From Dendrolimus kikuchii (lineage: Eukaryota > Arthropoda > Insecta > Lepidoptera > Lasiocampidae), in contig CM034406.1 of NCBI GenBank assembly GCA_019925095.2, positions 9,117,388-9,181,387 on the forward strand: a DNA stretch of 64,000 nucleotides, written 5' to 3'. The notes beneath the pieces are model-generated. The model was not told where the DNA came from, did no database searches, and saw only the letters and a program-made list of their open reading frames with translations. Positions 1-44,377 of the stretch are shown here, one piece after another; position 1 is the stretch's first letter; each line of letters begins with the position of its first letter. The translations under genes were made by a program, and so were the position numbers.

Positions 1-460
1 TGTGCAAAACTGTGTCATAATGAAAAATTAGCTAGAATCACTATTGGAACTTATCATCAACTACATTATTATACAAGAGTAGTTAAGGAATACTAGTTTA
101 GGTTTATTTATGCCCTCTAATGGACACTGTTCCGTTGATTTTGTTATTGATCAAGTATAAACATTTTAATAAGTTCAATTTTGATGTGGACGGTCAAATT
201 GTGTTTATAGACTTAACTTTAAGAGATCGTTAATTTAGACAAGATTCAAGAGTTAAATTAAATTGTGTTCTTAAATTTTATTCCTTCTAGCATATATTAA
301 TTAAGTTATAAGTACTGGATAGTTTTATAATATCTATAGGTATATTACAACTACATTTGTGAGCACTAGAACTGTGTTTTAAGCATACTTAGAAGTACTT
401 TAAAGAATTAGTAATTAGTCCTTGGGATATAATGTGTACATAATAGTGATGTACACAAAG
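1..460. other. AT-rich intergenic DNA
   Basis: No gene, repeat boundary or RNA feature recognised. Confidence 0.6.
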
Positions 461-534
461 CCTAAATGGCACTCTGTTGTTCGTGCCTACCCCGCAAGGG
501 AACTGGCGTGAAGTTATGTATGTATGTATGTATA
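461..534 (+). repeat. Microsatellite-linked repeat ending in (ATGT)n, copy 1
   Basis: CCTAAATGGCACTCTGTTGT then CCCCGCAAGGGAACTGGCGT and AAGTT(ATGT)n. Same unit, opposite orientation, at 40563-40648. Confidence 0.8.
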
Positions 535-1269
535 ATAGTGATGGGCGAAAAGTAACTACTCCTGTTATAATGTTTAAATATTGCACGGTTGCTCAATTGC
601 TTTCAACATATTACAATGTTATGGATAGTTTTAAATCAGTACTTGATTATTCACGTAAAAAAATGTGTACCAATAGTAAATGCAATATTAAATAAATGTC
701 CCATTGAGCGCATACAAGCGACTAAATGTTATTTAAAATTGGCAATATACTGGTACTTTATTGTCATTTAGGGCACTACGTATTGCGCGCCTAAGTAAAG
801 AAGTTTTTACCTGATGTTTGTATTACTCTGTCTAGACAAGTATATGGTCTATAATAAAATATAATAGATTACTTTCCATACACCCATGATTGATAAAAAT
901 AACAGATATACTTAGCCAATGTGTCATATATTTATTAATATTTGGTGAAAAAGCAACGGAACAGAGTCGTTTGCGAGTAAAATGTAGGTATCTAATACAA
1001 AAAAGCTTCTCATACTCACGTCGTCGCCACATCGATTCATTTAAATAACATCACCATATCCGCGGGCAAATTCATTAACAACCATCTCATACAATATTTT
1101 TTATTTAAATGTAATAATTTACAGCTATATACAACGTGTTTCCGGATTCATAAATAAATCGTTTACTTTCTTAGGATTAAATCAAAGCTGAAAGCGTTGG
1201 GGTCATAATATTAAACAAAGAAGAGTAATAATAAGCTTTTAAAACGAACAGAAACGACCAAACGCTAAG
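535..1269. other. AT-rich intergenic DNA
   Basis: Short frames only; none has a recognisable motif or good codon bias. Nothing supported. Confidence 0.6.
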
Positions 1270-1600
1270 TTGCTAGACTGGTGCCAACGCCTCACGTTTA
1301 CAACCGCACCGCTCGCCAGCGACGAGATATCCACCCCCATTTCCCTGACTCCCACGCTCAAATAACTAGAACATTTATTCCGCGTAGGACAATGCTCTGG
1401 AGGGAACTTCCCGTCGCGGTTTTCCCTTTGCGCTATGACATGGGGTTCTTTAAGGGCGTTACAAAAGATTCTTAGATGTCGGCAACGCGTTGGCGACACC
1501 CGTGGTGTTCCAAGCGTCCATAGGCGACGGTCACCACTTTCCATCAGGTGGGCCGTCTGCCTGTTTGCCTGCTTCAGGCAATAAAATAAATATAAAACTT
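1270..1600 (+). mobile_element. LINE 3' end (CR1-like) sharing its tail with the SINE-like family
   Basis: The plus frame carries TRTFIPRRTMLWRELPVAVF then PLRYDMGFFKGVTKDS, a typical LINE ORF2 end. It is followed by a tail with GTCCATAGGCGACGGTCACC and GTGGGCCGTCTGCCTG, ending GGCAATAAAATAAA. The same tail ends at least ten shorter repeats in this window. Confidence 0.75.
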
Positions 1601-3436
1601 GCTCCTCTCGCACGTTACCTATACCATATTGTCGGTTTACTGCAAGAACTCATTGAATGCGATATATGACTTCTTGTAGTAAAGCGACGATATTGAGCAC
1701 ATAAGTGTTCATGTCCTCAGGTTTTAAGCTTTCCCAAATGTCGGTACATTTGGGAAAGCATTCAAAAGACAGATTAATCTTAAATAGTGACAATTCATTA
1801 ATAATTTATTAATATTGAACAAAAATACAAAACAAGATAATTGTTAATATGTATCCCTTATATTCAAATATGTTGGAAGTTAAATCCTATAGAATTTAAA
1901 TAGATCACCGGCTTTTACACATTTGTCAAAGGACTTATATACTTTATGAAAACCCGGAAACATATTAGCATCGCCAAATGAATGAATGAATGAATGAAAT
2001 GTTCTATAAAAGCGTACAATATATACATTGTCAGATTAATTACAGTCGATCCATGGTAATCCGACAGACGTTTTGAACGGCGGCGTCGAATTATAATCGA
2101 ATGTGTCAGAGCATAGATTGAATGTGAACTCTAATCCGAAATTCTTTGTAAACAAGCCTTATAATCTGATGTATTATAAAAATTTTGAAACAAAATATGA
2201 TTCCACCGTGCATTGCCGAAACTTTACCAAAACGAATGTACAAAATTCGTATGTATTGATTTCCGCGGGTAGACTGTAATCATCAAATGTTGCGCTACAT
2301 TGAAACGCAGACCAATTGTAAAAATAAAATAAACATAGAGCACAAGTTATACAAAACACATCATTTCAAAAACCTCTCTAAGGCTCGTAACTTTAGAACA
2401 TCACCCAGTCGGCAATAAAAAAATGACATTCAATATAATACGGTAAATTTAGAAAGTTCTTGCGTATACATACTTATAAATGCAAGGCCCTACTTAAACA
2501 TGATGTTCTTAGCAAGTTTTATGCGATGCAATCCATATTAAAAGGGTCAGATTCTTGTACAAACGTGACTATACTATATGGAGATATTGACTGATTATCG
2601 TCCTCAGAATACGAACCTTAGAGCCAATATCTCAATGCAAGGAACATAGATATTGAAGGCAGAGAGGGTTCTAGTCTCATGGGTTGTCAAATGAAAAAAT
2701 GTTTCCAAAATTCCACAAAATAAGAATTCGAACAATATCGACAAATGTTGAGTCTGGAGATTAGATGAAGTCATGAATGATACTGAATCTTTATTCAAAC
2801 TAAGTTTTACTCTCACAGGCCACAGATATTTAGTGAATATTCTCATGACAGTAAGTAAATTAAATTTAATGGCAAAAGACATAGAAAAACTAATCAACTC
2901 GCGAGAGACATTAAAAATTAATAATGCAATACTGAGGGCCCAAACCGGACGGTTTTGGCTAATCGCTTAGTGAAATTGACACGTATCTAGAAATACTGGT
3001 AGGTGTAAGGCATAGCATAAAGTTCCACTTTATTTTGACACTTGTCACATTCGTAATACGTATCTGCAAAAACAATCGGTTTAAGCCCCCTGGACTGTAA
3101 CTAAAAATAACTATTTAATAACCATATGGAGTGCAATAAACTTAAAAACTTAATAGTGTAATCGAATAGGAAACGCCCCCCTCCCGAGTTAGAAACGCTT
3201 AATCAACAACATAAAAAAATATATATATATCGCCATGCATTCATTTGGAAGACATAAAAAATAATTTAATAATTACAAAATCAATAAATTAGGCGCTAAA
3301 TTAGCTTTATAAAGCGTCACAGTTCAAATATTGCAATGTTATAGCCGATCGTATCTCCATCCGCTGTAGGGTCAAATTCGGGAGGGATATGGGAATCGGT
3401 CGCCGCTGCCAATAACTATACTCGGACATTCTATAT
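1601..3436. other. AT-rich intergenic DNA
   Basis: A (GAAT)n run at about 1976-1999 resembles a LINE tail. TTTCCCAAATGT and its inverse at 1729-1760 form a short hairpin. No gene seen. Confidence 0.55.
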
Positions 3437-3638
3437 CATTATTTCTCAAAGATTTTTGTGTCGCGACCCACGAAAATACCAAAAAGTTAAGTAAAAAGTC
3501 TTGCAACCCCTTCACTACAATATTATATTAATATTTTAATTAATACACTATTTATACGTTTGATTTGTATATAGGTCTTATTTTTTTTTAACGAATACGA
3601 CTTCTCAAGGGTCGCAGCCCCCAAGTTGAGAAACGATG
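3437..3638. mobile_element. Small hAT-type MITE
   Basis: Inverted ends CATTATTTCTCAAAG and, reversed, CATCGTTTCTCAACTTGG, each followed by a GTCGCGACCC/GTCGCAGCCC block. Flanked by near-identical 8-mers TTCTATAT and CTCTATAC. 202 bp, no coding capacity. Confidence 0.75.
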
Positions 3639-3899
3639 CTCTATACTATATAATACTTTTGCGGTGTAAGCATTCAAACATCACGTATTCAGTAGTACAT
3701 TTTCACTTCCTTCACGCATAATTCAATAGCGAAACGCTTTTGTGAGGTAGTCTAAAATAATCAATTTTCATTAGCCAATCTGTTATTGCAGAAGCAGAAT
3801 ATTAACAATGACAATCGCCTAGTAAAAAACGTACTCTAATAAAACCTCTGTATCCTACATTTCTAAAGGGCACCATAACTCATACATGTTAGTCTTGCG

Positions 3900-4260
3900 C
3901 AGTTCATGAATGATGAACTATTAGGAACCGGTTCCCTACACTGTATTAAAAGAAATGTTTCACATCACCAATTATTATTAATCGGTCTATTAATTCACTA
4001 GGTCAGGAATCAGTGCGCCAATCAGCGATCCGACAATCTTGTGTAGTTCATGAACAACGAACTATTCGGAACCGATTCCCTACACTGTACTAAAAGAAAT
4101 GTTTCACATTACCGAACCTTAATTTATAATTTATTTTTTAGCTCACTCGGTCAGAGTTCAGCACTACAATCAGAGCGATCCGATAGCCTTATGTATTTTG
4201 TAAATGATGAACTATTAAGAACAATGATCCAATTGCTATCAAAGAAGAAGATCGAAAAGT
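3900..4260. repeat. About 144-bp tandem repeat, 2.5 units
   Basis: Units start at 3901, 4045 and about 4195. Each contains an AGTTCAT-ATGAACT inverted pair, GGAACCGRTTCCCTACACTG and GAAATGTTTCACAT in the first two units. The third unit is partial and more diverged. A 71-aa frame across units 2-3 is not considered a gene. Confidence 0.85.
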
Positions 4261-5744
4261 TCTAGTGAGTGATTAGTACTAATAGTACTATTAAGGTGAA
4301 CTAGTTCAGTGATTTAATCATACTAGTAAGGAGCACCTCACTTGGACGACCAAATAAGCACAAACTAATACATGTCTCGTTTTCGGATATAGAAAATCAG
4401 CAATAAAACGTTCAACCAATGTTTTATCGTTTAACCACATATTTTCATACACATAATCCACCAGTAATTGAAAGTCTTAGAAGTTGATTTTAAATTTCAT
4501 ATTAACTCAGAGTATGAGAATTAAATTAACAAATCTCCACTGATATTACGGAATCGATACCAGTGACGTCTAAAGAAATAATAAAATTACTGGGAATATC
4601 ATTTTTAGTAATCTTCTTAATCAATGTAGTATAGATACAACAAATAACGTGAAAACGACAACAGTTTTCGCATCTTATAAATCTCAAACGCTGTCATCCT
4701 AGAATTTTCTAGACACTTTAAGCATACTTCAAAGGCCAAACTATAAATCTACAAAATTATTATGTTAATTCCACATGAACGTGAGTTATGTGTGATTTTG
4801 TGTCAATGCTTGTAGTTATCTATTATTTTATTATTAAGAACCACTTATAAATAGGTTTATGCCCACCCTCCAATAGTAGCGTTACTTGTTTTCTACTCGT
4901 TTTCAGTTCTTTGTCAGTAAGTGGTTAGTAAACGATTGTAATTGAATACAAAACGATTATAATCAAGGAGTCTCAGTACTTTAACTAGTTTCTTTGGAAT
5001 ATTTGTTGTAATATTTTATTGACTAATGAAAATCAATGACAAATATTTTTATTGGTTAAATTTAATCCTCTACACAATGTAAAGGAGGAGTCTTATGAGT
5101 AAAAAATCTCTACCTCCACTTTTTTTGTTCTTATTTTGTTTAGTAGCGAAGTTAGTTTGCGTTAATCTAGATTATATAGTCTCCCATAAAGATCGACGTC
5201 TGAAAGAATTATTGAATAAAAACTAAACTATTGCCGGGTTGTTTAACATATTAAAAAAAGTCTATGCTATGCCATGCTATGGCAACAATAACAGACAAAT
5301 ATACACATTATGTCATCACATCACATCAGAGCAAAGTACCCATTTTTAATGTGCATAATTTGCAACCAACTTTATGTACTCACTCTTCACAATAACCACA
5401 ATAAGTCACTGTATACTTTGTATGAAAAAGCATCTATTGCATAGCCATGAATCCAGATATACATTGCTTAGTTTAGCAAATTATGCTATATACTAGACTG
5501 GTCAACATTACTTTGGGTTTCATGTCAAATTTTGATTTCTTACATGTAATTAACTATTAAAGAAATAATACTTCCACTATACAATGTTTGCTTTTGTAGA
5601 AACCAGAACAATCTGGTGCTAATAATAATATGAAGAAAATCTTAAAGATTTCTTTATCAATATATAGATGACAAAACCAACAAATATTCCATTATGATAA
5701 ATGGCATACCTTCTTTTACATTTCTCTTGTCTGATATCTCATTT
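4261..5744. other. AT-rich intergenic DNA
   Basis: Contains short palindromes (TGAACTAGTTCA at about 4298). No gene or classified repeat seen. Confidence 0.55.
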
Positions 5745-5872
5745 ATTCCCAAAGGCTGGCTACACATTAGCTTCACCTTTGGTGTTTGTTGCTAACGTCC
5801 ATAGGCGACAGTAACCTCTTTCCCTGAGCTGGGCCGCCTACTTGTTAGCCAGCTTTGCAATTAAAAAATTAA
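5745..5872 (+). repeat. SINE-like repeat, tail only
   Basis: Contains ACGTCCATAGGCGACAGTAA and GGGCCGCCTACTTG, then an A-rich end. Diverged copy of the tail shared with 1500-1585. It lies downstream of the Tao coding end. Confidence 0.7.
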
Positions 5873-5899
5873 AAAAATACAGAGCAAAGATACGTCAAT

Positions 5900-6046
5900 A
5901 TGCATAAGAGACTATAGACACTTACAAAGGGGTTAGTCAGCTACGCGGCCAGTTGGGACGCAAGGCGGGTATAGTTACGAGCAGCCGCGGCGGTGGCGCT
6001 GCGGGGGTGGGGGGCGGAGGTGGGGTGAGGGGGGAGTGCGGTCCGG
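5900..6046 (-). other. Tao: Tao 3'UTR start, GC-rich
   Basis: Pro/Gly-coding-like GC-rich DNA follows the stop. A donor-like GTAAGT on the minus strand lies at about 5924-5919. No clear polyadenylation signal was identified. Confidence 0.45.
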
Positions 6047-40420
<34,374 letters not shown>

Positions 40421-40499
40421 CTTTGTCTATCAAGAAATAGTTAATTGCTTTATGGAGAGTAGCCTCACTCAGATATATTAAGGAGTGATTAATACAAGT

Positions 40500-40560
40500 A
40501 ATAATTAGAAAGAAAGAAAATATATTTATTTAGAACTACATACAAACCAAAACATAAATA
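40500..40560 (-). repeat. Short LINE-tail-like stretch
   Basis: AAGAAAGAAAATATATTTAT and following bases look like the reverse of a polyadenylated LINE end. It adjoins the microsatellite-linked repeat. Low information. Confidence 0.3.
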
Positions 40561-40561
40561 A

Positions 40562-40562
<1 letters not shown>

Positions 40563-40592
<30 letters not shown>

Positions 40593-40648
40593 ACTTCACG
40601 CCAGTTCCCTTGCGGGGTAGGCACGAACAACAGAGCGCCATTTAGGCG
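40563..40648 (-). repeat. Microsatellite-linked repeat, copy 2
   Basis: Reverse complement of 461-534: (ACAT)n, AACTTCACGCCAGTTCCCTT, then CACGAACAACAGAGCGCCAT. It lies about 130 bp upstream of Tao coding exon 1, in the 5' intron. Confidence 0.8.
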
Positions 40649-40724
40649 GTAAATAATTAAATATGTACAATTAATACTTGGGTCATTTTTCTGAATTAGA
40701 ATCCTAGTGTATGAGCTCCCTTTT

Positions 40725-40870
40725 CTTTCACCTTCTCGCAATCAGTTGGGGTTAGCACAATACCTTTCCTCTCCATATTCCTCTATTGTGGCCATACATC
40801 CTCTATCACACCACAAATCCCTATGTCAATCCTTCATACAATCCCATAAACATGCACCACTTTACTGGTC
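40725..40870 (-). repeat. LINE relic, same family as 10775
   Basis: CAATCAGTTGGGGTTAGCAC and CTATCACACCACAAATCC match the 10.8-kb copy. Located upstream of Tao coding exon 1. Confidence 0.5.
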
Positions 40871-43254
40871 CAATTACTATGTGCTGATGGGGAAAGAAAA
40901 CATCACATTGAAACCTGTACATCAAGATAACTGGCCCTATAGATCAGTGGGGTTAGTGGTACACAAACAGAATGAAGATGTATGAGGACGATGAATGTAG
41001 GTAGTATGTTTATAATATGTTTGTTTTGTCCACAGGATGACAGAAGGTGTTTGCAATTGAATAGTGATTAAAGCCTTTTTCCTTTACATTTTCTTACACC
41101 TGTCTCTTTAGTGTAAAGTATATATCATTGGTAAAATGAAAGGCCCATGCATTGGCTCCATTTAGAATAAAAATAGAAGAGACTGATGTATGAGATATAT
41201 ACTATTTGTTAAACGCTAATGCAACTTGTTTACAGGGGTGTATGTATCAAACTTGCCTTTCCAACTTGGCCAAGTGTGGTGGTTATATTAAATGTTCCCT
41301 TTAAAAAACAAACAAGCCCTAGACCAACAGTATGACACTTATGAATTGGCTATATACATATAATATAAAGCATTTGCAAGAGTAGAAAAGTTAATTCTGC
41401 TTGCATAGCATGGTTTGTTACATTTTAAATGTTAAATAACAAGTGACTGTAAAATAGTTCATTTTTTATTATTTCCTTTTCATTAATTTACATGACATGC
41501 ATATTCATGGTTATTTTCTCTATTATTAATTACACACTTTTAGGGTATTTAATAGAACAAGAACTTAGAAGCAACATAATGTTTAAAAGAAAGCATGGGA
41601 AAATGTTTATTGTTAATGTTGATTCACAATCATATTCTATGCTATATTTAAAGATATGGTAGAAAATGAAGTAGATAATTTAAAATAAACCAGGTTCTGA
41701 AACCATTATTTTTGTGAAGAATATCTAAAAATTGGAAATATTTTTCCTGTCCAAACTGCCAATACTCAATTCTCCCACAAGACTTCTCTCACCCTGTCAG
41801 TATGAACTCTACACTGATAATGTCTGTGTATTTATTTTACATACATTTTTAATGCTCAATAACAGTTATGAACAGTGTAGGTATTTAGGTGCAATGTATT
41901 TTAATAATGTGTTTAAATATTATAAGCTAGTACAAGATATTAAGATAATTTCAGATTTATATTGAATGTTAGACAATGTATCACACAGCAGACATAAGAT
42001 AATTGTCTTCTCTGATGTCCACATTTGATAGATATTTGCAGAGGTTAGTTGATATTAATAAAACCTCCATGTTACAAATATATTTTATCCACAAGACTAT
42101 GGAAAATGTTTTAATCTATCAGTTAAAATTAAATTTTTCTCTTTTATATTCCTAAACCTGTCAGTTTACTCCTTGTATTATCATTAGCAAAATCAATACA
42201 TAGACATTGGCATTACAATCAGCAACAATAGAGCCAACATAACATAATTATGAATAAATATACTACTGAAAAGTTATCAGAGGTTAGCTTAAATTATATA
42301 TATTTAAGTTACCACAAAAATGTTCCAGTTGACTAGTTGACAAAAATAAGAGTAATATAAATAACCTAACCAATTGGACCATAAATGTGCTCATATGTTG
42401 TACAAAGACAAGGAAAAGGGAAATAGTTTTTATATATTCATTACATAATGTAAAAATTATAATAATTTACAATACTTAATCCATTGTCTGTAACAATTGA
42501 GTTATTTATAAGCCTATACTGTAATATAACATTAAATATCAAAACACAGTTCCTAGTTCCATTAAGATTCTTCTTATCAGGTGCAAATAGGAATTTGTAT
42601 AGAAACTATTATGGTAAACTGTAATTTTATGTCTAAATGAAGTAAATATGATTATTATATGATATGATTAATACCTATAAAATATTGTTTTTCAATTAGA
42701 TTTCTATTTTTAAATAACAAAACATGTATTTATTACTTTTTAAAGCTATTCAAATAAATGTTCATTACAATTACAATTTACAATGTGTAATGTATGAAGT
42801 TGTATTTAAATCTTGTATTTAGATTAATGTTAATTGTGTCCTTTGCATTTCCAATGCATGTTATGTTTGACTATCTGCCAGTAGAGTTGATATTATTGGA
42901 GTCAAAACCTTACAAAGGTTCACAAAAAGTTAATAGTATAAAATTGGTGGCCTAGTTGGAGTGTAAAGTAAAAGACATAATTAAATATACAAAACATTTA
43001 GTTTTAAAAATAACATTTTCTGTTTTAATTTTAAAGTTATGGGAATTTCAGAATTTCTGGTGTTTTGTTTTGTTCAATTAATTAGCCAATTTGTTACATG
43101 TATTAAAGATTGAAATACTAAAAATAAATCAATTCAATGTCTACATTACATGTTTTATTATAGTTTTGTTAAGAGAAAAATATTGTCAGGGAAAACCAGT
43201 TGTGCAAAAATATGGCAGTGGAAAATTAAAGTTAGTGATCATAGCCAAACATAC
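40871..43254 (-). other. Probable Tao 5' intron, AT-rich
   Basis: About 2.4 kb with very little recognisable repeat content, unlike the rest of the window. No exon recognised. Confidence 0.4.
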
Positions 43255-43341
43255 TGCTTGCGCCAGCTGTGAGCCGGCAGCGTCCGTCAGTTAATAAGAG
43301 CACTCTCGTCGTACCGGGCCATCCTCCGCGCCACCCGCTAT
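43255..43341 (-). other. Tao: Possible non-coding 5' exon of Tao (GC-rich)
   Basis: A GC-rich island in AT-rich DNA. Read on the minus strand it is bounded by an acceptor TTGCAG just above 43341 and a donor GTATGT at 43254-43249. Coding exon 1 starts with an acceptor 6 bases before its ATG, so upstream untranslated exons must exist. It contains a short upstream open frame starting ATGGCC. Assignment to Tao is inference. Confidence 0.35.
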
Positions 43342-43697
43342 CTGCAACAGTCGGAAACGCCACCGATAACACCAGCCACGCCAAATCCTAACACGAAACC
43401 AAAGCTAACATTTTCGAAATGATGGTTATCTTTATAATACGAAACTCTATAGAATAAAACTGTCACTAATGTAGGAAAGCATTATTAATTTAATTAATGC
43501 GAGCTCCAGTTTAAACGGCGCCGTAACCCACCTCGACTCGACCACTGACCGATTGATTAGGAGCATTCAGGAATATAGTTTTCCACTTATAAGAACATTC
43601 TTCGAAGCTTTACACATCCCTCTCTGTTCACGAACATCAGTCACACCCCCTTCATGAGGGTGGGAATCGAAAATATTGCGAAATACCTGGCACTTAC

Positions 43698-43790
43698 ATA
43701 CAAAATTTCGCTTCAAAATGGCGTTGGGTATCGTGCGCAATGATAGTTTTTTGTTTCATAAGGCACACTGTCTATAGTTTCCCATCACTT
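43698..43790 (-). promoter_or_regulatory. Tao: Possible Tao first exon and start region
   Basis: On the minus strand, GCCATTTTG, frequent in insect 5'UTRs, is followed by a perfect donor GTAAGT at 43697-43692. The upstream edge is not fixed. It would start about 0.6 kb from the divergently oriented transposase-derived gene at 44378. No TATA box was identified. Confidence 0.3.
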
Positions 43791-43799
43791 TCACAAAAC

Positions 43800-44377
43800 T
43801 AAGTTGTTCACCAGTAGATCACTTTGTATAAAAACTAAGACGAAAAATATTTTTTTACAGAGATTTTTACGAAAATTATTTACAACTTTCCCGTATTTCA
43901 GACAGAGACACATGTACAGATAAAATAAAATATACAGTGCTACCAGGAATAATAAAAGGTTGACAGTCAGAAGGTTTTTGGATGTCAAATTTCAAAGTAT
44001 GTGCATATTATAAGTTACGGCTAATAGACGTGGTTGAGGTGCGTGGCTTACAACATATTATCTGGAAAAGGAAAGTTCATTGAAATGTACACATTATAAG
44101 TCGTAAGTGGTGGACGTTACTTTGAGCGTTTGGACGTACTAAAGCAATTTGGAAAGTATGTTACAATTCTCGTGTGTATACTTTTGTCTATAAAGTCGTG
44201 ACGTTAATGTTAGAGGAACTAACAATAATCATGTGTCTGGCAACACTAAACATCAGTACATCTGTTGTCAATGCTGTCATCGAGTTTGAGTTGCAGAAAA
44301 GTTTTCCTTTTATATTATTTATTGTTATTTTTAAACTACAATAAATTAAGACAAAACTACGCAGAAAGGTTTAAAAA
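43800..44377. other. Region between the Tao start region and the DDE gene
   Basis: AT-rich with a moderately GC-balanced stretch at 44100-44290. Would hold both promoters if the Tao 5' exon call is right. No TIR matching the 3' side of the DDE gene was found. Confidence 0.35.

Noticed and set aside
1239..1613. 124-aa minus-strand frame
   Set aside because: Antisense to the LINE end and its tail repeat; no independent support.
3900..4260. Possible CRISPR-like or satellite array
   Set aside because: Only 2.5 long units with no short-repeat/spacer structure, in a eukaryotic context.
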